Shown here: piece by piece, positions 1 through 6,115 of the stretch
Position numbering within the stretch: the first letter of the stretch is position 1
Layout of the letters: each line of letters starts with the position of its first letter
DNA from: JBFWPF01 sp050250135
GTDB lineage: Bacteria > Chlamydiota > Chlamydiia > Chlamydiales > JAFEGQ01
Direction of reading: 5' to 3'
DNA: 47,405 nucleotides
Assembly (NCBI GenBank): GCA_050250135.1
Contig: JBFWPF010000013.1
Location: 1 to 47,405 of the forward strand
Translations under genes and position numbers: made by a program
The notes under the pieces: generated by a model
Seen by the model: the letters and a program-made list of their open reading frames with translations, nothing else
Told to the model about the DNA's origin: nothing
Database searches by the model: none

Positions 1-78
1 TATGAGGAGATCGTTAGTGCTTGCTGTAGTGCCTGGAATGCTTTTGTGGACGTGCCAAAAAACGTGGCGTCGCTCTGC

Positions 79-546
79 TCAAGGGCTTGGGCTAATGTGT
101 GAACTTATTTTTTGTGATTGGTATAACGCTTGTTCTAGTCCCTGTCTATCATTCCAATAGTAGAAGCTAGCCAATCGATCTTTCACACAATCGGTCGGAC
201 TTAGTAGGATTAGGTCGCCGTACTGAGTTTTGATACGGGTAAATTGAGTGATGATTGTACTGCCTATTGCAACGGGTGGCACAACAAGATCCACCAAAAA
301 TGGAGTTTTGTCATGTCTGTACATGCGATCCTCTCGGTAGAAACCAAGCTCCTGAAGCGCGGAATCTACCGTCGTATTTCCGTCGTAGGCAACGTAATCC
401 AAATCGAATGAGCGATAGCGCTGGTCAGAATAGATGGTGGCACAGGCTCCCCCAACCAAAATAGCTGTGATCCCACGTTGCTGAAATTTGGCAGAAATAA
501 GGCTTGCCAGCTCGGTGATATCTAGCTTTGAGAGGTCTGTGGTCAT
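79..546 (-). CDS. Nucleotidyltransferase-fold protein, AbiEii/DUF6036-like
   Basis: A 155-residue protein that I read as a small nucleotidyltransferase-fold protein. Residues about 30-52 carry the Gly-Gly motif (LVGGACA) followed by a Ser-x-Asp-x-Asp pattern (RSFDLDY), which resembles the GG...DxD nucleotide/metal site of the superfamily. It is shorter than typical AbiEii toxins. Its start overlaps the stop of the upstream winged-helix gene by 4 bases (ATGA), so the two are translationally coupled. The regulator-plus-nucleotidyltransferase arrangement is the usual form of AbiE-like and related two-gene modules, in which the transferase is the toxin or modifying enzyme and the HTH protein is the antitoxin or repressor. 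The DNA is clearly more AT-rich than the neighbouring birA and rodA genes, suggesting acquisition. The fold assignment is moderately secure; a toxin role is inference. Confidence 0.62.
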   Translation of the reverse strand: MTTDLSKLDITELASLISAKFQQRGITAILVGGACATIYSDQRYRSFDLDYVAYDGNTTVDSALQELGFYREDRMYRHDKTPFLVDLVVPPVAIGSTIITQFTRIKTQYGDLILLSPTDCVKDRLASFYYWNDRQGLEQALYQSQKISSHISPSP

Positions 547-887
547 AAAGGCTTATTCCGTTTGCGGGGCCGGCGTCTAATGGGAGGTTCGTAAAGGGTT
601 GCTCGCACTGAGTCAGGCAGCGCTTGATAGGCCGTGGCGAGAAGGGCTTTTAATTCGGTTAGGAAGGGGTAGCGGGGATTAAACTGATAGATGCGTGTCC
701 GTCCAATGGGGAAGCCGACGATTATCCCACCCGCCTCGAGTCGGTCGAGGCCATTCTGCATCGCAGTGAGCGAGCAGTGAAAGCGTTTACTAATCTCCGA
801 AGCATAGGTCTTGTCGTTGGCGAAAAGGAACAGGAGGATCCTCTCAATAGTCGAAGTGCCAAATAGAGCCTCAAGCACGGCTATCAC
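543..887 (-). CDS. Winged-helix regulator paired with the nucleotidyltransferase
   Basis: A 114-residue protein with an ArsR/MarR-like winged helix. A helix-turn-helix (about residues 26-50, YASEISKRFHCSLTAMQNGL) is followed by a beta-wing (about 52-70, GIIVGFPIGRTRIYQF). The motif after the wing (FNPRYPFLTELKALL) is one I know from wHTH proteins encoded just ahead of nucleotidyltransferases. The C-terminus is strongly basic (RRRPRKRNK). The start is GTG at 887 with no obvious Shine-Dalgarno sequence, so translation may be leaderless or start slightly downstream. It forms an operon with the nucleotidyltransferase (4-base overlap). A 21-bp dyad element lies about 15 bases upstream of the start and fits autoregulation by this protein. 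Antitoxin or repressor function is inference. Confidence 0.62.
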   Translation of the reverse strand: MIAVLEALFGTSTIERILLFLFANDKTYASEISKRFHCSLTAMQNGLDRLEAGGIIVGFPIGRTRIYQFNPRYPFLTELKALLATAYQALPDSVRATLYEPPIRRRPRKRNKPL

Positions 888-901
888 CTGTTTTTTAGTG
901 A

Positions 902-922
902 TTATCCTCTAAATATTAGGTG
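902..922. repeat. 21-bp dyad repeat, copy 1 (candidate operator)
   Basis: This sequence (TTATCCTCTA...TTAGGTG) matches 18 of 21 positions of the copy at 1013-1033 in the same orientation. It has partial dyad symmetry centred on the AT-rich middle. It lies just upstream of the winged-helix gene start, where a repressor operator would be expected. It could equally be one end of an insertion that duplicated the 3' end of birA. Confidence 0.5.
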
Positions 923-1012
923 ATGTCAATCATGTCTGCAACAGATTGACAGTCAAATTGATAAAGAGACGCCGTTTGGTCAAACACTCTCGAATTGCCT
1001 AAAAAGTAGAGG

Positions 1013-1033
1013 TTATCCTCTAGAATTTAGGTG
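1013..1033. repeat. 21-bp dyad repeat, copy 2 (overlaps birA 3' end)
   Basis: This is the partner of 902-922. It encodes the last codons of birA (HLNSRG and the TAA stop). The copy at 902-922, read in the same direction, would give HLIFRG and a stop, so the copies are equivalent down to the stop codon. That is what an att-like or insertion duplication of the birA tail would look like, although a second operator remains possible. Confidence 0.5.
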
Positions 1034-1597
1034 CTTCTCGAAGGGGTCGCGGAAGGGGGCAAAACCCTCTTTTAGGAAGCGCTCCAGATCGCGCTGAAAG
1101 GTGTGGGTAATGGCATCGCACACCTCCTCAACTCTGGGAGTCGGCTGGCAGAGGAGGGAGAGGGAGGTGGCCGGCTGGTCGATTCGGGCACACTCCTCTT
1201 CGGTGAGGGAGACGTTGATCCCGATCCCATCCACCACAAGGGTGTGGTGCACCTCCGCCAGGACCCCGCCCACCTTCTTTCCCTCGATGAGCAGATCGTT
1301 GGGCCACTTTAGGGTCGGCTTGAGGTGGTAGCGCTCGAGAACCGTTGCAGCAGAGAGGGCAAGAACCTGCGCGGCATGGGGAAGGTCGGGCCAGCCCGGA
1401 GGGACAAAAAAACAGAAGGAGGCGTAGAGGTTCCCAGGAGGGGAGTGCCAGGTGCGGCCAAATTGCCCCCGCCCCCCCGTTTGCGTATCGGCGGTGATCC
1501 GGGTCAGAGCGGCGGGATCGAGCTCTCTTTGGTGAGCTTTTGCCCACTCCATGGTAGACTCAAGTGAGGTAAAGTGGAGCGTTTTTAGGGGGAGCAT
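1013..1597 (-). CDS. birA: Biotin--protein ligase BirA (catalytic domain only)
   Basis: A 194-residue monofunctional (group I) biotin ligase without an N-terminal DNA-binding domain. It activates biotin as biotinyl-AMP and attaches it to the carboxyl carrier subunit of acetyl-CoA carboxylase. The family start (LHFTSLEST) is at residues 7-15, the biotin/ATP loop GGRGQFGRTW at about 41-50, and KWPNDLL with KVGGVLAE at about 98-115. The gene begins at the first Met; the family consensus starts within a few residues of it, so a later start is unlikely. The start codon shares two bases with the divergent rodA start (CATG at 1595-1598), leaving no conventional spacer between the genes. A birA/rodA pair is also found in Chlamydia. 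The extreme C-terminus (HLNSRG) lies in the 21-bp repeat. Confidence 0.93.
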   Translation of the reverse strand: MLPLKTLHFTSLESTMEWAKAHQRELDPAALTRITADTQTGGRGQFGRTWHSPPGNLYASFCFFVPPGWPDLPHAAQVLALSAATVLERYHLKPTLKWPNDLLIEGKKVGGVLAEVHHTLVVDGIGINVSLTEEECARIDQPATSLSLLCQPTPRVEEVCDAITHTFQRDLERFLKEGFAPFRDPFEKHLNSRG

Positions 1598-2744
1598 GGC
1601 AGCAGGGCGGATTTGGGATGGTCGCTACTTAACACGGATCGATTTTCGCGTTCTTCCAATTCTGGTGGCGCTTATGGCCATCAGTTTGATGGTGATCTCC
1701 TCGATGACTTTAGGGCAAGTCGATCTGGCCGAGGATCGCCTCCTCTCCCCCAAGGCGCTAGGGCAGCTGCGCTGGTTTGCGATGGGGTCGGTCGTCTACC
1801 TCTTTTTTGTCGGCCTCGACTACAGCAAGCTCCGCGAGGCCACCTGGCCCTTCTACGGCCTCTGCCTGCTCGCCCTCTTCGGCCTGTTTTTTACCCGCTC
1901 AAGCCACCAGGTCCAGCGGTGGTACACCCTTCCGATCATCCACGTCGGCGTGCAGCCCTCAGAGCTGACCAAGCTCGCCGTCGTCTTCGCCCTCTCTTGG
2001 TACCTCGAAAGGGTTCGGAGCCGCGCCACCAGCTGGAGGACCGCCGCAATAGCCGGCCTCATCGCGGGCGTCCCCTTTCTGCTCATACTCAAGCAGCCCG
2101 ATCTGGGAACCGCAATGGTCCTCTGGCCGATCACCCTCGCCATCTTCTACTTCGGCGGCGTTCGGCCAGGCCTTCTCCGGGGGATGGTCGTAGCCAGTGC
2201 CCTCGGCTTTGCCCTGATCCTCTCGATCTTTCTCGGCCTCCTCGACCACGAGGAGATGCGTCCCACCATGACCCGCTTTATGAAGCCCTATCAGTACGAG
2301 CGGCTCAACCCCGACACCCACCACCAACGGGCCGCCCTGATCGCCATTGGCTCGGGCGGTATCACCGGGAGTGGCTGGAAAAAGGGGACCTACAGCGGCA
2401 AGGGGTGGCTACCCGCTGCCGAGACCGACTCGGTCTTCCCCGCCTTTGTCGAGGAGTTTGGCCTCCTGGGAGCCTTTGCCCTCCTCTTCCTCTTCTATGC
2501 CCTTCTCGCCTTTGGCTTCCAGGTCACCGCCGTCGCCAAGGACTATTTCGGCCGCCTTTTGTCCGCCGGCATTACCGTTTATATCGGGATGCATGTATTA
2601 ACGAATGTAGGGATGATGTGTGGCCTGTTGCCCATCACGGGGGTGCCGCTGACGCTGGTCACCTACGGGGGCTCGTCGACCTTTGTGACGATGGCGGCGC
2701 TGGGCATCCTGCAGAGCATCTATAGCCGGAGGTTCATGTTTTGA
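1596..2744 (+). CDS. rodA: Rod-shape SEDS glycosyltransferase RodA
   Basis: A 382-residue polytopic protein of the SEDS family (RodA/FtsW), a lipid II-polymerising peptidoglycan glycosyltransferase working with a class B PBP; in Chlamydiae it acts in the peptidoglycan made at division. About ten membrane spans are visible. SEDS landmarks include GVQPSELTKLAVV (about residue 120), KQPDLGTA (about 170), and toward the C-terminus AETDSVFPAFVEEFG with the closing PLTLVTYGGSS. The chosen start at 1596 follows a GGGGGAG stretch. An in-frame upstream start at 1551 would overlap birA much further. The stop TGA overlaps the ATG of the next gene (TGATG). Confidence 0.93.
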   Translation: MAAGRIWDGRYLTRIDFRVLPILVALMAISLMVISSMTLGQVDLAEDRLLSPKALGQLRWFAMGSVVYLFFVGLDYSKLREATWPFYGLCLLALFGLFFTRSSHQVQRWYTLPIIHVGVQPSELTKLAVVFALSWYLERVRSRATSWRTAAIAGLIAGVPFLLILKQPDLGTAMVLWPITLAIFYFGGVRPGLLRGMVVASALGFALILSIFLGLLDHEEMRPTMTRFMKPYQYERLNPDTHHQRAALIAIGSGGITGSGWKKGTYSGKGWLPAAETDSVFPAFVEEFGLLGAFALLFLFYALLAFGFQVTAVAKDYFGRLLSAGITVYIGMHVLTNVGMMCGLLPITGVPLTLVTYGGSSTFVTMAALGILQSIYSRRFMF

Positions 2745-3226
2745 TGGCGACACACCCGTTTATCCTCAGCCCGGGGAGCTGGCTTGGGGAGGGGACGATC
2801 AAGTTTACCGAGTCTCCCGAGGAGCTCAAGTTCTACTGCCGTTGGACGATCGCCCCGGAGCGGGATGGGATGATCGACTGCCTTCAGGAGATTGAGATCG
2901 AGGGTGTGCCTGAGCGGATGGAGAACAACCTTCTCTTTAGCGAGGTGGGGGAGGAGAAGTTCCGGGTGATTCTCTGCAATGCTGTCTTGGGCGAGGTGGA
3001 GGGCTCTGGGGTGATTGACGACCAGGTGATTGCTTGGGAGTTTCGGGACCGGGGGGATGATGGCTTTGAGGGGTTTGAGGTCTATGAGAAGCGGGGGGAG
3101 GAGACCTATACCCTGCGCGCCGAGTGGGCCAGCGTCGACCAGCTCCGCACCGTCGTCAAAGGGCAGATCTGGAAGAAGCAGGCCGAAAAGGGAAGGTCAC
3201 CCCCCGCCGCCCCACCAGGGCGATAG
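2744..3226 (+). CDS. Conserved chlamydial hypothetical protein downstream of rodA
   Basis: A 160-residue soluble protein rich in acidic residues and predicted beta strands. It has no signal peptide or membrane segment and looks like a small beta-barrel or lipocalin-like fold, judged only from alternating hydrophobic patterns. The start ATG overlaps the rodA stop (TGATG), so it is translationally coupled. The same position beside rodA and birA is occupied in C. trachomatis by a hypothetical of similar size (CT724 as I recall), so this is probably its orthologue. The last 25 residues are Pro/Arg/Gly-rich and look disordered. I do not recognise a function. Confidence 0.7.
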   Translation: MATHPFILSPGSWLGEGTIKFTESPEELKFYCRWTIAPERDGMIDCLQEIEIEGVPERMENNLLFSEVGEEKFRVILCNAVLGEVEGSGVIDDQVIAWEFRDRGDDGFEGFEVYEKRGEETYTLRAEWASVDQLRTVVKGQIWKKQAEKGRSPPAAPPGR

Positions 3227-3229
3227 GCT

Positions 3230-3622
3230 CTAACGGGGAAGGCAGCAGACGGGGTGGCCGAGTTGGGCCCGCTTCTGATCCATGATCCCTAAGAGCTGAT
3301 GCTGCTGCACCGGCGTTAACGTACCGCAACAATCGACAATCACATACTGAACCCAAGCCTCGTGAAAAGCGGGATTGTAGTTGTTGAGAACATAGCGCAT
3401 CGTCTGCTGCTGAATAGCCACGCACCGCTTCTGCTTGCAGTGACCCTTGTTGTGGTGAGCCATATCAGCAATGATAAGGCCCCCAATAAGCCCCCCAGCT
3501 CCCGCTGCGACCGCTACACCCGCGCCTCCCCGCGCCTCAGCCTTGGCCGGCATAGCCGCCGCCCCCAACGTCAGCAAAATGCAGCTGGTGAGGCAGATCC
3601 TTCTGAACATTCTAGAAAACAT
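3230..3622 (-). CDS. Small secreted cysteine-rich protein with glycine-zipper segment
   Basis: A 130-residue protein. The start at 3622 is chosen because GGAGG lies 6 bases upstream; a further upstream Met would place that ribosome-binding site inside the coding region. Residues 1-27 form a signal peptide (basic MFSRMFRR, hydrophobic core, then MPAKA before a likely cleavage). A Gly/Ala-rich hydrophobic stretch follows (AGAGGLIGGLIIADMA), resembling a glycine zipper. The rest has paired cysteines (CKQKRC, VDCCG, VCCLP) that could form disulfides in the envelope, as in chlamydial cysteine-rich outer-membrane proteins, though it is not similar to OmcA or OmcB. It is convergent with the preceding gene (3-base gap) and divergent from the Inc-like gene. 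The function is unknown. Confidence 0.65.
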   Translation of the reverse strand: MFSRMFRRICLTSCILLTLGAAAMPAKAEARGGAGVAVAAGAGGLIGGLIIADMAHHNKGHCKQKRCVAIQQQTMRYVLNNYNPAFHEAWVQYVIVDCCGTLTPVQQHQLLGIMDQKRAQLGHPVCCLPR

Positions 3623-3644
3623 TACTAACCTCCATGTACCCCCC

Positions 3645-3668
3645 AATTATCCTACATTGTGGGTAATT
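3645..3668. promoter_or_regulatory. Palindrome in divergent intergenic region
   Basis: Arms AATTATCC and GGGTAATT (7 of 8 paired) are separated by 8 bases, between the secreted-protein gene and the Inc-like gene, just upstream of a sigma70-type promoter. The position suits an operator; no regulator is identified. Confidence 0.35.
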
Positions 3669-3677
3669 CGGTCTATG

Positions 3678-3706
3678 TTGACGTTAATGGGCTTGCGTAT
3701 TATAAT
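3678..3706 (+). promoter_or_regulatory. Sigma70/sigma66-type promoter for the Inc-like gene pair
   Basis: A near-perfect housekeeping promoter: -35 TTGACG at 3678-3683, 17-base spacer, -10 TATAAT at 3701-3706. Transcription would start near 3713, giving a leader of roughly 14 bases before the GGGAGGGG ribosome-binding site and the ATG at 3727 or 3730. Confidence 0.72.
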
Positions 3707-3726
3707 TTTAAGCCAAAAGGGAGGGG

Positions 3727-4617
3727 ATGATGAGTCTGACTATATCCAAAGAGTCTGGTTTACAGCGACTTGCGGCTGACTTTAAGTTGAGTCAGGTCCC
3801 CTTTGACGAGGAGCGGGCTAAGGGGCTCTGGGATAGCCTTGAGCCTCAGTGGAACACCCTGGGTTTTCAAGAGCCAAAAGGGACCCTAGAGGCGACAGTC
3901 GCCGAGCTGACAGGTGAGGTTAAGCGGTGGGAAAAGTGGGGCATGAGGCTGGTGTTGCCGGCTCTTATTTCTGCCTTGGGTCTTCCCGTTGGGGGGATCG
4001 CTCTGATTCTGTCGAGGGGCTCTCTGCCCACCTGGGCCAAGCGGGCCCTAGGGCTTGATGCAGGGGCGTTTCTCCTCTCCGCTGTGGGCTTTGGCATTGC
4101 CTATAGTCAGGAGAAGGCAGCGAGGAAGGAGTGGAGTTCTAACCTCATGAGCTATGAGAAGCTAACGGGGTATAAACACGACGATTCTCCATCTAGGGAA
4201 GTTCTTTTGGATACGGTTACGCTCAAAGAGGGGGGCTCGGCGCTCGACCGGCCCGACCTTTGGTTTGGAAAGATCAAGACCCAGATAGGGTCCCTTGAGT
4301 GCCCCCTCTCAATGAAAGAGCTGGGTGAGCGGGGGGAGGTTAGCGTCATGGTTTGGGTCGCCTACGAGCTTCTTAAGCCCGAGTATCTGCAGGGGGAGAC
4401 GACTTATACAGAGACAATAAAGGGCTTCTCAGTGCGTCTGAGGAACACGCAGTCTCCGCAGGAGAAGATCGCAGCCTTTGAGCGGGTGCTAGACTCGGAG
4501 TACATCCTGAAGCAGAAGAAAAGCGGCGCAGAGGTCTGGAACGGCTTTTATCATCCGCTATTTGGCAATATTCCCAACACCTCTTCGATGAGAAATAGTC
4601 AGGGACAATACCTCTAA
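3727..4617 (+). CDS. Inc-like membrane protein (putative inclusion-membrane effector)
   Basis: A 296-residue protein I do not recognise by sequence family. Residues about 73-95 and 108-127 form two hydrophobic segments separated by only some 13 residues. This bilobed hydrophobic domain defines chlamydial Inc proteins, which are secreted by type III and inserted in the inclusion membrane. The N-terminal 70 residues include a predicted helical stretch (TVAELTGEVKRWEKW). The C-terminal 165 residues are soluble and would face the host cytosol. The next gene is a paralogue (shared features: the hairpin, KLTG, a VMVWVAYELL-like motif, FE-x3-LD, F-x-HP). A strong promoter precedes it. ATGs at 3727 and 3730 are adjacent; the second has better ribosome-binding-site spacing. 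Inc assignment rests on topology only. Confidence 0.6.
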   Translation: MMSLTISKESGLQRLAADFKLSQVPFDEERAKGLWDSLEPQWNTLGFQEPKGTLEATVAELTGEVKRWEKWGMRLVLPALISALGLPVGGIALILSRGSLPTWAKRALGLDAGAFLLSAVGFGIAYSQEKAARKEWSSNLMSYEKLTGYKHDDSPSREVLLDTVTLKEGGSALDRPDLWFGKIKTQIGSLECPLSMKELGERGEVSVMVWVAYELLKPEYLQGETTYTETIKGFSVRLRNTQSPQEKIAAFERVLDSEYILKQKKSGAEVWNGFYHPLFGNIPNTSSMRNSQGQYL

Positions 4618-4622
4618 CCGCT

Positions 4623-5543
4623 ATGGCAGAGATCGTTGAAATAGCCCGCGCGCCAGAGCCCTCGGTTGGCCTACTGACGCTTCACCTCGACAAGTTCGGG
4701 ATCTCCTACCACAGGGACCGAATCGAGGAGATTTGGCAGAAGAATGAGCCGCTTTGGGCGACCGAGTTGCAGGATTACAACGATAGGGTAAAGGCCCTTA
4801 ACGAAGAGATACAGAATCTAGCAGCCTGGCAGCAGAGGATCTATAGCCTAACCGATGTGATCAGGTGGGGGGCTTACGGTCCTCTATTGTTTTTGCTGCT
4901 GGTGGGGTTGAGAAAGCACCAGTTGGAATGGTTGGGAGAGGAGGTGCCGCGGGGGGTGATGCTGCTCTACCGGGCGGGAGTTGCCCCAGTCGGGGCTCTA
5001 TTACCCCTGATTGCGACCTATCGTCCAGCGGGCGGGGCAGATGGTGGTCAGATAGTGCACATCGTGACAAGGCCAGGTCTTTAGACCTGGGTGCGGAGGG
5101 ATGTGCGCTAGATGGCCGCCAGCTGTCGATGTCCTCTGGACGATAGGTCGCAATCAGGGGTATTAGTCGCTACCATAGCCCTGTTTGCCGTCCATTACGG
5201 GATCAAGCAAAAGAGGGATCAAGCGTGTAGCGCTTACAGGAAGCTTACAGGTCAGACCCACCCTGAAGCCGGTTTTTCCTTTCATCAGATGGCCCCTTTG
5301 GTCTGCGCAAGGAGCTGGGATATGGGCGCGTTAGGTCGGCAGGGGCAGATTGGGATGATGGCCTGGGTAGGATTTGAGATGCTCAATACGGAGGAGACTC
5401 CAATTGCCACGGCTAACCTGCATGCCTTCGAGGCGATTCTCGATACGGAGCACATGATTGAGAATGGGGGCAAGGCTCATCAGGAGCCCTTTCACCACCC
5501 CCGCTTCACCAAAGTGAACTTGCTCTCTCCCCTCAGAAAGTAG
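4623..5543 (+). pseudogene. Inc-like paralogue interrupted by a 157-bp MITE
   Basis: This is a paralogue of the preceding gene, broken in its second hydrophobic segment by the mobile element at 5004-5160. Removing the element and one copy of the 5-bp duplication TATTA joins L127 directly to VATIALFAVHYG. That restores one 252-residue frame matching the neighbour in layout: coiled region, bilobed hydrophobic segment, KLTG, Met-rich MMAWVGFEML, FE-x3-LD, and F-x-HP near the end. The 162-bp insertion is a multiple of three, so the frame is kept, but it adds two in-frame TAG stops (5082-5084 and 5109-5111). An ATG directly follows the second stop (5112), so a separate C-terminal fragment could be reinitiated. 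Otherwise the gene encodes a 153-residue truncated protein. Confidence 0.82.
5004..5160. mobile_element. 157-bp foldback MITE, copy 1
   Basis: The element has 25-bp perfect terminal inverted repeats beginning CCCCTGATTGCGACCTATCG. The arms continue imperfectly inward to a central hairpin (CCAGGTCT-TT-AGACCTGG). It is flanked by 5-bp direct repeats TATTA (4999-5003 and 5161-5165). It encodes no protein. A second copy of exactly the same length is at 11699-11855. Equal length, inverted ends and a target-site duplication identify a non-autonomous transposable element; the mobilising transposase is not in this window. Confidence 0.9.
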
Positions 5544-5545
5544 GC

Positions 5546-5791
5546 CTAGCTGGTTGCTGGAATGCCCATCCCCTCAAAGAGTCGGCCGACGAAGGGGAAT
5601 TGCATGTCGCTAATCCGTTTGAGGTTGGGGAGATCGTAGTTGTACTGGTAGGCTCGGTAGCCGATGATCCCTACCATCGTGAGGATCGCCAACTTCCCAA
5701 TACTCTGAAGAAACTTGTCGTTGCTGGTCACGCCGCCAGCAAAGGGGAGGAAAGGGACAGCCGGAAGCCCAAGCTCAAGCAATAGGGCCAT
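5546..5791 (-). CDS. Small membrane-associated hypothetical protein downstream of rpsJ
   Basis: An 81-residue protein with one probable membrane segment near the middle (about residues 32-48, KLAILTMVGIIGYRAYQY). Its start codon overlaps the rpsJ stop (TAATG), so it would be translated by coupling at the end of the ribosomal-protein transcript. Its hydrophobicity and overlap favour a real gene over a chance frame. I do not recognise a family. Confidence 0.55.
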   Translation of the reverse strand: MALLLELGLPAVPFLPFAGGVTSNDKFLQSIGKLAILTMVGIIGYRAYQYNYDLPNLKRISDMQFPFVGRLFEGMGIPATS

Positions 5792-6108
5792 TAGGTGTGG
5801 CTGCGGATCTTGATGTCGATGCCAGCAGGGAGTGTTAGGCCTTTGAGGGCATCGATGGTGTGGGCAGTGGGGTCGTGGAGGTCGATCACCCGCTTGTGGG
5901 TCCGCGTCTCAAACTGCTCCCGCGAGGTCTTGTCGACGTGGGGAGAACGGATAACGGTGTAGACCTCCTTCCGGGTAGGAAGGGGAATGGGGCCAACCAC
6001 ACGGGCACCGGTCCGCTTCGCGGTCTCGACAATGTCACTGGTAGAGAGATCGAGGACCCGCTGGTCATATCCCTTCAGGCGGATTCGGATTTTTGCACTT
6101 TTAGCCAT
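5791..6108 (-). CDS. rpsJ: 30S ribosomal protein S10
   Basis: A 105-residue S10, full length for the family, with the conserved KIRIRLKGYDQRVLD start, PLPTRKEVYTV loop and SREQFETRTHKRVID segment. S10 sits in the 30S head and doubles as the NusE antitermination partner. It follows fusA by 7 bases. The chlamydial order rpsL-rpsG-fusA-rpsJ is preserved, with S10 attached to the str block rather than leading the S10 operon. Confidence 0.97.
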   Translation of the reverse strand: MAKSAKIRIRLKGYDQRVLDLSTSDIVETAKRTGARVVGPIPLPTRKEVYTVIRSPHVDKTSREQFETRTHKRVIDLHDPTAHTIDALKGLTLPAGIDIKIRSHT

Positions 6109-6115
6109 AGGTTAC

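Noticed and set aside
1..110. Minus-strand open frame running off the left edge, overlapping the end of the nucleotidyltransferase in another phase
   Set aside because: Only about 34 codons are visible, there is no ATG start, and no family signal can be read. A third gene of the module is possible but unsupported.
5004..5160. IS630/mariner-type element with a TA duplication
   Set aside because: The base before the second copy's left end is A preceded by A (TATAA), so TA is not duplicated directly at the end; the 5-bp repeats fit both copies better.
5112..5543. Stand-alone 143-residue gene
   Set aside because: Its first 18 codons are MITE sequence, and the rest is the in-frame C-terminal half of the interrupted paralogue, so it is treated as part of the pseudogene.
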